From Macrothele yani (lineage: Eukaryota > Arthropoda > Arachnida > Araneae > Macrothelidae), in assembly GCA_039090855.1 (NCBI GenBank), contig CM077012.1:141642541-141706540 (forward strand): a stretch of 64,000 nucleotides of DNA, given 5' to 3'. The translations under genes and the position numbers were made by a program. A model generated the notes under the pieces. That model searched no databases, was not told the DNA's origin, and saw nothing but the letters and a program-made list of their open reading frames with translations. Below are positions 10,148-22,280 of the stretch, one piece after another. Numbering within the stretch: the first letter of the stretch is position 1; each line of letters opens with the position of its first letter.

Positions 10148-11455
10148 TTTGGTCGTCTTCAGGTACGGATGTGGCCATCCGAACCTGATACTTTCAAGTT
10201 TTTTGCAATTAAATTGAAAGTTCGAGAAATAAGCTTGATTAAGCAATTTTGGGTTCCTACATAGAAAAGCTAGTAATTATAGATTTATTTACATTCTTCT
10301 TGATAAATTCCAACCGTTTTATTTACTGTAGTTAATTTTAATTTCTTGTTTAATGGTGAGGTCCTGATAAAAAATCGTAATTCAAAAGTTATGATTTTTC
10401 AGACTACGTCGGCCAACATTTACTACGCACACAGGAATGCACATAATGAGATAACAAAATACCAGCATTGGTGATTGCAGAGACATATGCTGTATGTGCT
10501 TATTAACATTAAGTATTTCGGTTTTTGTCACTATGATTCTTCCCCTCAGTGCATATGTGTATGGAAACTAACTGTGAGTTATATATAAACTCTTACGAAT
10601 GTTTCACCACTCACATTAGCGAATCTAACTGGTTAATTTTTAGCGTGTGTCTTATCTCCTAAAAACTAAGAGACTTACTATTCAATAAGAATACGTTTTA
10701 AACATGTTATTCTGGGTTTATATCTCAGCCAGTTTCACGAATTGCAGCACAGGACTAGTCGTTCCTAATAATTAGTCAATCGATTTTCCTTTAAATTCAG
10801 CCCCCTTGACTGATTTAACTTTAGACTGAATCCTGGTAACCTACTGTTCTCTACACTAGCGTGTTCTCTACTCTCTGCAGTGACTCAGATTAAGCCGGTT
10901 TCGTAGTCAATTTTGTTTGAAATAGTAGTCTTTTTCTTTTTTCTTTGCCATAATCCATGCTGTTATCCATATATTAGCATACGTTTCAGCGAATTCTGAA
11001 TACTAAACTCATGTTTTCAGAAAAATCTTCTCAGACTATCGCATACAGAAGGTGCCTACATTATTTCATTTTTCCTGTGTGTATGATTTCTTTTAAACAG
11101 TAACAGATCGAATTCACTTTCACAAATTTCCTGAATGCTAACAAGTTATTTGGATATTCGCAAGTGCATCGCAGATCATGAAATCCTCAGTGAAACCTAC
11201 TTGGACAATTTCTTTAGATGTGATATCAGTTTGAAAAATGTTGCCTGCAGTTTGACCCGTTACTTTTTATCAGTTCCGTTCCGAATTATAGTAAATCCGA
11301 AAAAAACGTAGTTTTCATACTTCCCAAAAGTAATATAGGGACAGTTCAGAAAGTACTATATTAGTCTTTACCTGCTTACGAGTTGATTGACTTTGTTGTT
11401 AACTATATCAGGGTTATTTTAAAAAGTTCAAACAGGTCTCTGGCCAAAAAAAAAA
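10148..11455. other. AT-rich sequence without features
   Basis: I find no open frame, repeat or RNA gene that I can support. Confidence 0.4.
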
Positions 11456-11655
11456 TCTTAGTAATTAAGTGGTTAGGGGCGAAGGTTTCTGACTAGTCGT
11501 CAGAGCTGGGCTTGGACTCTAGTCTCAAATAAAGCATGCGTGGTGTGCTTTTCTTACGGCTCTGGCTCTCTCCCTTCGCTGGAACCAGTGGCCCCAAAGT
11601 AGGGATGGGAGACTGCTTAAACCTTCAGAGTTTCTTGTGGTAGTCCTTAACCCTT
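11456..11655 (+). mobile_element. tRNA-derived SINE (copy 2, decayed)
   Basis: It keeps AAGTGGTTAGG (A-box region), TTGGACTCTAGTCTC at the B-box position, AAGCATGCGTGG, CTGGAACCAGTGGCCC, and GTGGTAGTCCTTAACCC near the tail. It is older and more diverged than the other copies. Confidence 0.6.
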
Positions 11656-12292
11656 TATGTAGCCGATGAACCTGAAACAATGAGTTCCCAAAATTTTTGC
11701 GCTTTCCAAATAGAAATACTCATACAGCAGCCGGGTTTTACGAAAGCTGCGGTAAAACAATTCTTTTCTTTCTCTTATCTCATCAGTACCGACCATAAGC
11801 CTGTCAGTGGGGATGAAAGCTCACTTTTCGTCCTCTAAGCTCGCTGCTCCATGATCCAAGGCATGTTATAGAAAGGCTAGTCCCCCTGAACAGACACCAT
11901 GCTACTGGACAGAAACAAGGTTCGTCTCCATTGTTATAGCACTATTAGCAGGGTATTAGTCGGAAAGGATTAGTCTCAGTCATTCCTCTAAATGACGACT
12001 TTTAAAAATGAAGCTAAAGGAAATATGATGCACAGGTTCACTCGTTCCAGCCTCGTTCGGCCTACTTTTTAGACAGCGAATATATTCATTCGAACTGATT
12101 TCAAGACAGTTTTCTAACCCTGAGTGAATTCGTTTCAGCCGGTTAAAAGGTTCAACCCCAAAATAAAAATCTAAACATTTATGTTAAGGGTTTACATTCT
12201 GATGCCTGTACCATTGGTTTTGTTTTGATAAACCTTTTAAATCGTTTTTATTCTATATTGTAATGAAATTCTTATTAATCTTATGTACAGCC
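11656..12292. other. Sequence without features
   Basis: I see no gene or recognisable element between the two SINE copies. Confidence 0.35.
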
Positions 12293-12518
12293 GCCTTGCC
12301 CCGGTGGCCCAGTGGTTTAAGCGCTGGCTTCTGACCGTTCGTCCGAACGAACCCAAGCTAGAGTCCCGGATAAGGCATTTGTGGTGTATTTATCTTACGG
12401 CAATGGCTCTCTCTCTCTCTTCTACTTGGGACCAGATGCCCTAAATTCGGGACGGCTGGTTGCGTATTGCCCTTCGAGTTGCTCATGGTGGTCACTGAAC
12501 TCCCAAATAAAAAAAAAT
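12293..12518 (+). mobile_element. tRNA-derived SINE (copy 3)
   Basis: Clear head CCCCGGTGGCCCAGTGGTTTAAGCG, then the decayed B box, GATAAGGCATTTGTGG, a (CT)n run, CCCTAAATTCGGGACGG, GAGTTGCTCATGGTGGTCAC and an A-rich end. Confidence 0.78.
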
Positions 12519-12803
12519 CTTAGATAACTACCGATTTTCAAGACTTCAGTTAGGTGGACTTTGTGTTTTCTGTTATGTTCCGGAACCAGTCAACAAACAT
12601 TCTCTCATTTTAACGGCAGTCCTTACACTACTTAAAAGAATATCCATGTTTCTGGCTTCACGATGTTAAGAGTTACTGACTAATACACGGACACGCAAAA
12701 TTCCTGTTTGTTACTGTCTCTGGTCTAGTAGGTTTTGAAAAGAGGCGTCTCTTTGTCCAAAAATTACTTCCATTTTCAATACTAAAGGCCGCGTTACGTT
12801 ATC

Positions 12804-12834
<31 letters not shown>

Positions 12835-13031
12835 ACCCACCCACGCAAAAACACACACTGTAAGAAGGGGACATGGCACTCCGTTTATCACAGAGCGTGA
12901 AACCAGAAAGTGTCATTTTCTCCAGCACTCAAGTGAGGATGGGAGGTGGTGTTACTGACATACATGAATTCGTGGAGTCTTCTTCGAAAGCTAATGTTTA
13001 AACTTTTCCCTAAATTTCAACTTGGATTGTA
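12519..13031. other. Intronic sequence with a CT-rich microsatellite
   Basis: A (CT)n stretch at about 12811-12834 is followed by CACCCACCCACG and a short CA run to about 12858. Otherwise I see nothing. Confidence 0.5.
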
Positions 13032-13950
13032 CGAGGGTTGATTGATAAGTAAGGTCTCCTACCACGTAGTGCAGCTAGTAGTTGGAAAAAAAAACCGTTT
13101 GCGCATGCGTTCTGTAGTCGATACTGTGTAGTTCAAACGAGCTTAGTTTCAGTTCACTGTTTGACGTCCTTCAGTAATAGCGGTCGTAAGTCATGAGTGC
13201 TACCTCCAAATTACGTATAAAGCAGCAATCAATAATAGTTTTTGACACTAGAAGGTTGCACACCAATCGAAATTGCCACTGGAGACGAATCCTGAGTTCA
13301 TCATTCTGACCCAGAAAACAAAAGAAACAAAAGGCAATCCGTGAAATATCGTCAGCCATGTTCTCCGAGCGTAAAGAAATTCAATAGAGTTCCTTTAGCG
13401 CAGAAAGTCATGCTCACCATTTTTTGGGACGCAAGAGGCCTGATTCACACGGAATTTCTGCCTAAGGGAACTACGATTAATTCCGATAGGTATTGTGAAA
13501 CCTTGCGAGCACTCAAGCAATGCATCCTCAGAATCAGGCCTGAAAGGCGGACTTTTCTTTTGCACAAACGATGGAAACAGTGACAAGCCTGAAATTCACA
13601 CTTGTTCCACACCCTCCTTCTAGCCCAAATTTGGCACCGTCCGACTTTTGGTTGTTCCCAAAATTGAAAGAGATGTTGAAAGGTCAAAATTTTTTCATCC
13701 GATGCCGAAGTTAAAGTTGCTGTGCGCAAATGGATCAAAAGCAAACCACAAACTTTCTCCATGGACGGAATGAAAACGTGCATAGCTCATTTGGTAAAAT
13801 GTGTAGCAGTAAATGGTGTCTACGTTGAAGAGTAAGGTTGTAGTATTTAAGAGAAATAAATTTCCTTCATTTTCATACCACTTTCATTATTTTATTTTGT
13901 CGGAAACTTATTTTATACGATTGGAGGCCTTACTTATCAATCAACTATCG
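13032..13950 (+). mobile_element. mariner element with intact terminal repeats, internally deleted
   Basis: The ends are CGAGGGTTGATTGATAAGTA and its near-complement TACTTATCAATCAACTATCG, each next to TA (13030-13031 and 13951-13952). Its 919 bp are short for a mariner element, which is usually about 1.3 kb. The missing part corresponds to the N-terminal half of the transposase. Confidence 0.9.
13280..13836 (+). pseudogene. mariner transposase, internally deleted and frameshifted
   Basis: The frame opens at TGDES, then a TGA where W is expected, and VHHSDPE, matching the TGDESWVHHFDPE motif around the first catalytic aspartate. It continues with KVMLTIFWDARGLIHTEFLP and KGTTINSDRYCETLRALK, strong mariner signatures. 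The second catalytic D region (LLHDNARPH in active enzymes) is reduced to LLHK and the frame shifts. The tail SSDAEVKVAVRKWI and KCVAVNGVYVEE is recognisable in another frame. The helix-turn-helix half is deleted. The ends can still be recognised by a transposase from elsewhere. Confidence 0.85.
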
Positions 13951-13984
13951 TATGTCGAAGATTCCACCGTTTACAATCAGCAAG

Positions 13985-14408
13985 TGCCACCCCTAAGGCG
14001 CGGTGATCTAAGCGCTGACTTTTGACCATTCAAATCTCGATGAGGCATGGATGTTTCGTTTGTCTTATGGCACTGGTTCTCTCCCTTCCCTGGAATCAGT
14101 GACCCGAAATCAGGGATGTTTTTTTATTTTTGTTTTGATTGAGGGTTTAACGACCACCGTATGGGATATAAGCACTCACCCGTCCCTAATTTAGGGTCAC
14201 TGGTCCCAGGGCAGGGAAAGAGCCAGTGCCGTATGACAAACACAACATCCATGCCTCACCGGGATTCGAACCCGGACCCCTGCACGGACGAATGTTCATA
14301 AGCCAGCGCTTAGACCACTGAGCCACAGGGGCGGCAATTAGGGATGGACGACCGCTTATAGCCAATCGAGTTGCTAACGGTGGTCGTTAAACCCCCAAAT
14401 AAAACAAA
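13985..14408 (+). mobile_element. tRNA-derived SINE (copy 4), split by a nested SINE
   Basis: The host copy has its head and middle at 13985-14118 and its tail at 14336-14408 (AATTAGGGATGGACGACCGC through GTGGTCGTTAAACCCCCAAA). The gap holds an opposite-strand copy of the same SINE flanked by a direct repeat of the interrupted sequence. Confidence 0.85.
14119..14335 (-). mobile_element. tRNA-derived SINE (copy 5), nested in copy 4
   Basis: On the minus strand it has a head GCCCCTGTGGCTCAGTGG, a well-kept B box GGGTTCGAATCCCGG, GAGGCATGGATGTTGTG and an A/T-rich tail. An 11-bp target duplication flanks it: AATCAGGGATG (14108-14118) and AATTAGGGATG (14336-14346). It is a younger, better preserved insertion than its host. 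Confidence 0.88.
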
Positions 14409-14454
14409 AAAACAATCAGTAAGTAGTTTTGATGGCTGACTTTGAAATCCACTG

Positions 14455-14611
14455 GGCCACCCCGGAGCCGGAGTAGTCTGAGAAGCTGGTCTCTGGCCAT
14501 TCGCCCAAGATGGACCCGGATTCAAGTCCCGAATGTGATATGGATGCAATGTTTGTTTTACAACGTTGGCTCTCCCCTGGAACCAGTGGCCCCAAATTGA
14601 ATAAAGAAAAA
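14455..14611 (+). mobile_element. tRNA-derived SINE (copy 6, partial)
   Basis: Retains GGCCACCCCGGAGCCGGAGTAG, CCGGATTCAAGTCCCG at the B-box position, GATATGGATGCAATG and CTGGAACCAGTGGCCCCAAA. The tail after that is missing. Confidence 0.65.
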
Positions 14612-17600
14612 ACTTCAATGCATTCTTAAAAACAAGATTTCCGAGTACAGTGTGTTTTATAGCAATTTATTCTAGGGCTAAAATTCAAGCGATGATCCTT
14701 CAAGTATACCAGAAAAACAGATCTAGCTACCTAAAATAGTATTACTATGATTACATAGGATATCGTTGTTATTCTTAAATCATTTTTGCATAAATGTGTT
14801 AGTATTGTAGGCTAATACAATGTATGTAATCATCAAATCAGCTATGAAAAGACAAATTGTGTACATATTTTGCTCTTTTTATTTGGTATGCGTTATTTAA
14901 ACTCTGTCACCTGCATAATGCTTTTATTCTACCAAAAATTCAGATTATTTAATCTATTCTATTTTTGTGTTAAGTACTTTTTAATGACAAACAGTTAGCA
15001 AGTAGCTAAATAATCATTTTTCTCAAATTAAAATAATTTCTGAATGCTCCAATCATAAATGAAATAAATATTATTGTAACCATAAATGTGGATGGATTCT
15101 AGCAGAAAAATGATTATCCTTATTTTAGCATACTTTGTCTTTCCCTTTTTAATGATTTTGATTCAGGAAGTATAGCGCTAATCATATTGATTATTGCGTA
15201 TGGATGGAAATTTTGGTGCAATCGGATTTTTTAACTGAAATTCCGTTGTTTTCTGACGATTCTCTCTCTCTCTATTAAGAAAAGAAAAAGTATGAAGTCC
15301 AAGCTGTTTAAGCAGGTTTTGGAGGTAAAGGAAAGAAAAAGGTATACCATAAAGTTTTACGTATTGATAAATTTTTGTGTTTGAACTATATTTTTTCTGG
15401 CACGAAATTAAAGAACGAAGATTACTTCCTCAAATTATCAGTTATTTGAAGCAATTCCTTTTCTTTTTTTTTCTTTTTTTTTTTTTTGTAAATGACAACA
15501 TAGAATCGACGTTCTGATGTAGTGTAAACAACGGCAGTTTTTGGACCTCAAACTATGATATCTTAAAAGTGCCACTGCAGTACCCTCTCTTACTTAAAAT
15601 CGAGAAATAAATGAGGGTGACTACACATCGCTGAAGAAGTGCATTTGGGGTCGACTTTGCATTGCTGAGGAAGTGTATTAAAGAAAGTCTTTACATCATA
15701 CCAACGGTTTCACTTAGAGAAAACTGACTATATACCCTCATTTTCTTATTTTGTGGCTTCAGCCTAAATAGGATTTTACAACGATGTGTGGTTTTCCCCA
15801 GATTAAAGTTTCGTGCCACAATTAGCAACTATTGAGGAATTATCGGATAAATACAGGATTTCTTAGATTCCTATTTAAAGACCTGCGGTGTTGTTTGTTT
15901 TAATTTCAGGCTTCAATTTTTTTTGTCAGGCGCATGCAACTGCAACTGTTAATCAGTCGAAAACGGAAATTTTTCTTTGATGCGTTTTGGGGAGGGGGGT
16001 TGAAGTTCAAAACTTTCATGATTAGCCATACTTCTGGTAAAACATTTACGATTAAATAAACAGATCAACAGTGCCTCTGGTAATTTACCTTGATAACTAT
16101 TCAGATGAAATTATTTATCTACCTGATACACTCCGATCACCGGCATGAGCACAGTTGGCGAAAGCGCGTGGCTGTGTAGTAGTCTGCTTTTTGGTGGTTC
16201 ATATCCCGCCGCGGACTTTCCAGAGTTTCCTCAAATGCGTGAATGAGTCTTCAGAATCGACTTTGAATGTACTAAACTGTTTCTGGCTGCTTACCCTTTG
16301 ACCGTCGTAGGCATAGGCCACGTGAATGGCAACGACACTGCGGTGAGGAAGGCAACGGGAAGACACCTCATTGCAATCTGCACTCCCCAAGAAAATTCAT
16401 GATTATGGCTGTGTTCATTTCCTGATTAGGGTTGTCAAAGTTCGTGGAGGACACGGCAAGTGAAGAAGATACACTCGGGCCAAAACAATACTAAGACATT
16501 CGAAAATTTTCTATTCCAGCGTCCCTGCCTCCACCTTGTAATGCCACAAGAAAATTTGTACGTAGAAGTACTGTCAGAAGCAAAAGTAGTTTTACTTTTT
16601 CTCAAAGCCTATCCACAATTTCATTAACTGAGTGGATCACCTGCCGAAATTTAAGGAACCAATTAAAATAAACCAGGATTTACAACGGATTGCTCCTTAA
16701 AAAACCTATTATGAACACACCAAAATTGATTAATTTTTTCATCGCACTAAATAATTATTTTAAAGCAACCACTCTGGATTTCAAAACATTTTATATTTCA
16801 GTATATGAGGCAAAACTTTAGGTTATCTCAGAACTTCTTGCCTCAGAATTCAGTAGTTTTAAGTTATACAGAACACATGGTAAAATATATCTTGAGGAGA
16901 AGCAGCTCGCATTGGTTCAGCATAGTTTGCGTGATTTAGGGTTTTCCTAGCGAAATCATTTTTGCAATATTTGAAAAATCCAAAAAGGCCATAATAAACA
17001 ATATTTCACTCTCTATTAGACGGTTGAAGTAATGTAACTCCAGCAGAAATAATTTTTCCAAAACAACAGCTCCAAATTGTGACTTTTTCAACTTTTAGTA
17101 TCAGTAGTGAAAACGACCTGAATTAAAATCAATATTTAAAGTTCACAAAAAAGTTTTAGATCAAAAGAAAAACTTATTGTGAAAAGTATCTTTAAATTAA
17201 AAAGCCATATCGTACCGTTATATAGATGATGCGTTCACATTTGCGAATTTTCTCTTTTCAGGAAAATTCTTTATGAGTTATGAATCCGTTTAAGTCTCTT
17301 CTGTTCACCAATGATACAGATCACATTTTTCAACAGTTTCAACACTGATGAAAAAATTCGCTGCATGACGTACAACGATACAGAATATTTGTAAAAGTTT
17401 GAACATTGCAGTTCTTCCTTCTCTCAGTCACGATGTGACCCAATAAATTTTTGGAACACCTGAACATTCTTTCTAGACCCTGGAACTTTTAAAATGTAGG
17501 AAAACTTATTTTTCTATTTGTTGTGCTACGTATTTACACTCGATATGAAACCATGTTTTTAATGAAGCATCACTTCCTATAGGAGTGGTTCGACTGTGGA

Positions 17601-18279
17601 CAGCTTTTTCGTTTGTTGTGAACCTTTTCGGTTCGAGTACAATAATGCCACTTAAACGATACCACAGAAGCAGAACGTTTAATAGATTGTGATTTATTTG
17701 TTGCTTTTTCTCTTATTGTTGTGATTTATTTTACCCACTGTTGGTATAAATCATAGCGTAGTCTGACGGCTTCTATCCCACTGTCCTATCTGACTGTTTC
17801 TTTCTTCGTTTAAGCCTGGCTCCTTACGATTACACTTATAGTAAATTAAGAAATTCGAGTTCAGTTACGATTATTACTGCATTTATAGCACATTTAGAAA
17901 TATGAATTCTGCTTCGATTGTTACCCTACCTCCAAAATTAATTTTGACATATTAAGAGGATTTAACAAAAATCAACATACAAACAAGCGAAAAAATTATT
18001 TTAATAATTTTAAGAAATGTTGATTAATATCTTTTTCGTCATTGCAGTTCTTCTTTGGTAACTCTTTAACTTGGAATTGTCTTTGTTTTATTGGAACGTA
18101 CTTCCCGTGAGAAAATGCTTAAAATGAAACTGGCATATAAAAGGCATGTTTCTACAGAAGTGTTTTCTAGCAGCTGTAAATTAATCGAATGTATTCTAGT
18201 TTTGGGGAAAGAGAACTTGAGATTTGGGGGGATTGAAAACTTACTGCTTTAAGCGGGTTTTATTGTCCTACACAATGCG
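14612..18279. other. Long AT-rich stretch without supported features
   Basis: It contains poly(T) near 15460-15487 and a (CT)n run near 15262. The open frames are short and have no recognisable domain. I see no ERG exon and no transposon signature. Confidence 0.4.
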
Positions 18280-18635
18280 CCTTTTAAGTAATGAGACTAA
18301 TTTTTTACGGGACAGCCCTTTGAATAAAAGCAACAATCGTGTTTATAGTTTTGACCACTAGAATGTGCTGTAATCGCAGGAGCAACTTTCGAGTCGGGTG
18401 ACGCAGCAGTTTTCGTATGGCCACTGTTGAAGTAAGACTATTTGAGCGGAGCGTGTCAGAAGTTGTGTAACGGAACAAAGACTTGTGATAAAATTTTACT
18501 GTAAATTAGAGAAAACTGCCACGGAAGTGTACCAAGACATAAAAAAGTTTACAGCGATGACTTCTGAGCCGCACACAGTTGTTCCGCTGGTTTTCAACGT
18601 TTAAAGATGGGAGGAGTCCCTCTAGGATGAACCAC
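18280..18635 (+). pseudogene. mariner 5' end with transposase N-terminal fragment
   Basis: From about 18466 the plus strand reads VTEQRLVIKFYCKLEKTATE followed by VYQDIKKFTAMTSEPHTVV, then a stop, RWEESL and DEPH. This matches the N-terminal HTH of mariner transposases (KFCVKLGKSATETY..., then KRFKEGRESLEDEP). The part before it (TAAGTAATGAGACTAATTTT) looks like the terminal region. The match ends abruptly at about 18635, where a Tc1-like fragment in the other orientation starts. Confidence 0.65.
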
Positions 18636-19050
18636 ACACATGACGTCCATTTTTTGCTCCATAATAAAGCTGCCCAAACCATCGCAGATCCGCCACCACC
18701 GCCTTGAACAGAGCTGACCTGGCACGACTGGGACATGGTCTCATGCTGGCGACGCCACACCCGCACCCTCCCGTCAGCTAGGTACAGTTGAAAATGGGAT
18801 ACATCAGACCACACGTTTACTACTTGGGCGATAGAATGACCCATCTGCCTTGCGCCGACATTGCGTCCACAATCAAAGTCGCTCAGATTATCACGTTTAC
18901 CCATGTTCGTCGATTGCGAAACACTGTTGGGAAATCCTGCTGTCCGCCTATTCATCGCCTGCCTTCGGTTTGGGTCTGTTCTACTTTGCTCGGGGGATGC
19001 CCATGTCAACTGCTTATTACCCTTGTTTCTAATGTTTTGTCTGCTGAGTG
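18636..19050 (-). mobile_element. Tc1-like element, family 2, internally deleted fragment
   Basis: The right end TCTAATGTTTTGTCTGCTGAGTG next to TA (19051-19052) is the same terminal repeat as in the full element at 41132-42330. The minus-strand frame begins MGKRDNLSDFDCGRNVGARQ (HTH start) and jumps directly to VWSDVSHFQLYLADGRVRVW and VQGGGGGSAMVWAALLW, so about 0.4 kb of the transposase is deleted. The catalytic second D and E are missing. Confidence 0.8.
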
Positions 19051-19149
19051 TATTATTTGCAGTAATACTAGTTCTCCCAACGAAATGAAGCTACACAGGA
19101 AACAGATTTTCTTACTGTGCTTGGTAACTCCACTCTTTGTCAAAAAAAA

Positions 19150-19272
19150 AGCACACCACCGAGAAAGTCGTTCGACTAAAAAAAAGACACACAATATGCC
19201 TCACCGAGATTCGAACGAGAACCCATCTTGAACGAATGGTTAGAAGCCAGAGCTTAGACCACTGGCGGCCTG
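19150..19272 (-). mobile_element. tRNA-derived SINE (copy 7, partial)
   Basis: On the minus strand it has GGCCGCCAGTGGTCTAAGC, the decayed box B (CGTTCGAATCTCGG), GAGGCATATTGTG and GTCTTTTTTTTAG. The 3' half is absent. Confidence 0.65.
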
Positions 19273-19552
19273 ATGTAGTTTGTGTTCGGTTTTGACTGAA
19301 GTGAACAGTAGACGATGCGACAATGTTACATGAGGGTGTGTTAACTGTCCGGACAATTTCTGTTATATTTGTGAGAAGTTTGTCATTCAAAAGCGACAGA
19401 GGAACATTACAGACTTCGTAAAAAAAAAAAAAAGCTTCCTAGGCATACTTTGAGTGAAATGGAACCAAGACAAATCATGGGCTCCACATAAGGCCTGTGC
19501 TCTTTGTATTGAACAACTGGGGTAAAGGGCAAAAGGTAAGAAAAACTCCGTT

Positions 19553-19787
19553 TTTTGTTTTGTTTTTTCATTGGGAGTTTAACGAGCACCGTAAGTAACT
19601 CAATGGGCTTAAGGCATGTGCTGTAGTTGCCCTTCTCTAATTTAGGGGCACTGTATCCAGGAAAGGGAGAGAGCCAGAGCCAAAACACAAACACAACATC
19701 CATGCCTCGCCAGAATTCGAACCCGGACCCATGTCAGACAAATGGTCAGAAGCCAGCTCTTACATCACTACGCCACCGGGGTGGCCC
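19553..19787 (-). mobile_element. tRNA-derived SINE (copy 8)
   Basis: On the minus strand the head reads CCACCCCGGTGGCGTAGTG, the B box is GGGTTCGAATTCTGG, followed by GAGGCATGGATGTTGTG, CCCTAAATTAGAGAAGGG and GTGCTCGTTAAACTCCCAAT, with an A/T-rich tail. Confidence 0.8.
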
Positions 19788-21491
19788 ATTTGTTTCATTG
19801 TTTCTATAAACTGGAGGTAACCACCAAATCAAAGGGGTGACTGCTGCTTTTGCTCTTGTAATATACATGGATTCAAAGCTAAAACTGATGGGCGACTACT
19901 GCTGGATGTTGCTCAGAGAGAAGCAATAAGAAACATACCGACGGAAGCGTAAGAAGCTCAGTTTTGAAGGGAAAACACAAACTTTTGAGAATGGGCTGAA
20001 ACTCATGAGATGTAAGAACAAAAGATATGTGTAAAACGCTTTAAATATAAAGGGTGTATTTTTAGTAATCAAGATCTTTCATTTTTTCGCATTTTTTTCC
20101 TGTTTGATAGCCTACAATTAAGCATAATTTGCCCAAAAGTGGTGCATCAATTTGTGAAATCCCTTACGTGATGCTGCAAAACTAAAGCCATTTTTACAAA
20201 TCAGCTCCGCATCTACAGTATGTTCAGCATCTGTCAAACTAACTCAAACAACTTTTAATATGCAACATTTCTTAGAACTGTGTTACACCAGTGTGGGAAT
20301 CCTCGTTTGTTGCTAAGTTGAGCCAGAACTGCTATCAGTTCAGGTTTTTATGAGCAGTAAAAACATAAATGCACCCTTACTATGTGATGGAACGCGATGC
20401 AACCATAAACACTATCCGCATTTCTTCTGTTGTATGATATTATCCCCATGAACTCAGTCACAGCACGCTATTTTGCGTGTTTCGCTCGCTACACAGTGGT
20501 TCGTGAGAGAGATTTTGAAATCATAGTTATACTTCCGGCAAGTAATTGTTTAGAAAAATAATAAACATCAGTTTCGCGCTTGTTTATTGTTGCTTGGCGC
20601 TGTTTCCAAGAGATAAAAGATAGAACAGACATGCAAATTGTGAAAAACCATATTTTATTCCTTGATGAATACTTGTACTTGGGCTGCCTAATAATTGCAG
20701 AAATGCAGTGATGATGTTGCCACAAATATTTGGCATTTGAATTTAGAACAACTTTGACCAAAACCATTATAAAAAATTTTCCATATCAGCTTTGTTCATA
20801 CGTGTGACATTCTATGCAGTTTGCATGAGTGCATAAATGAACTGGAGCAACAGACAGTACGGAAGATCAATACCGTAGCTCTTGTCATGTTCCCTTCTAA
20901 TTTTTCAGCCATTCGTATTCACATTCTGGCTAAAAATGGAAGACTTCATTATTATGAGGTTTTCCACGCAGGATTTCTACCTTTTTCCAGGCTGCATTTT
21001 ATTTTAATGACCGGATAATCTGAATTTCTCTCCCGGAAAATCAGCGTAGAAAAATGTTATGTCGACGTTTCCGTTCGTTTACGAATTTATACAAGTAGCT
21101 CTGTTTTTATCTGTACCGATGACAATCTAACAATCATGTGCTATTTAACCTGAAACTCTTTTTCATGCACTTATATAGATAATATTACCATCTCAGCATG
21201 AACTACGTGAACTCGTGGAAACAATGAGCACTAAATATTTGAAAGATATTTCTTTTGTGGTCCATTTCATTTTGTATAAGGCAGCAGAAATTCTTTGTAT
21301 TTCCCATGTAACCGTAATATGTATTTTGGTTCTGCTGTAATACCATCGTGATCCCGATCCTCTTCGGAATCAAACTTTTTGTACAGTTTCTGTTTTTATG
21401 TTTATTCTCCGATATTCTTCGTGAAGTGGATAAAACAACTGATAATGTTTCTTTAAACTCAACGTGTACTACCTGATCGATTTATTATGAT
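19788..21491. other. Sequence without supported features
   Basis: I find no recognisable gene, RNA or repeat, only short open frames. Confidence 0.4.
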
Positions 21492-21680
21492 CTCTTTGCC
21501 ACCCAATGGCTGCATCTTTTGTCTGATCGTCCGAGCTCGAATCGTGAATGAGGCATGGGTAGTGTGCCTGCCCATCGGTGCTGGTGTTGTGTTCCATCAC
21601 AGTAATCAGGGCCCTAAATTTGGGACGCGATACTCTTTATGATCTTAGATGCTCAAAGGGTCGTTAAACCACGACAGAAA
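21492..21680 (+). mobile_element. tRNA-derived SINE (copy 9, decayed)
   Basis: The A box is badly decayed (TGCCACCCAATGGC). The B-box region (CTCGAATCGTGAATGAGGCATGGG), CCCTAAATTTGGGACG and GGTCGTTAAACCACGA are recognisable. Confidence 0.6.
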
Positions 21681-22278
21681 AAAGGATTGCGAGCATTTCT
21701 CCATAGTTATTGATGACAAACCAGTTGCTGTATATCATGTTTTTTATAAGTTTTCAAAACATGTTGGAATTACATTTTGATGCATTCGTCCACCAAGAAT
21801 GCTTCTGGCTCATGCATTGAAATGAGCACAGATGATGAGTTTTGAACCTCGGGTTATCCTGTTTTCAAATATTTTGTTAGGTTTTAAAAGGACACGCGAG
21901 TGCAAAACGTTTGCCTTTTATTTTTCAAACCAGCAGCTCCTGATTTGAGAGTATTTGCCGGTAGCTTTTCGTTTTGGGAAGATTTGAAATTTCTACAGGG
22001 ATTAAAATGATGGAACTCATCGTAAATAAGTATGCGACTTCCTAGTAGTGAGATGTTAGTGCAAAGTTGTCGGAAGACCCAGTTTATGTTTCGAAAGTCA
22101 GCTGCAGACACAAGCGTACAGCCTCCAGCAATTTGAATAGCAAAAAATAGCCAGATTGGCTCTATCTAGGAGCTTTCCGAAATTTTTCCATACAATATAT
22201 TGCCCAAATGTGGTACGCTCGAGGGTTTCCAGTTCTTTGCCGTCAAGTTTTTTCATTTTTTGTATAATCGGATGGATC
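21681..22278. other. Sequence without supported features
   Basis: Nothing recognisable between the SINE and the Tc1-like element. Confidence 0.35.
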
Positions 22279-22280
22279 TA

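Noticed and set aside
10148..10161. Shared TTTGGTCGTCTTCA at 10148 and 36066
   Set aside because: Only 14 bases match and the flanks differ, so I cannot separate it from chance or from a shared transposon base.
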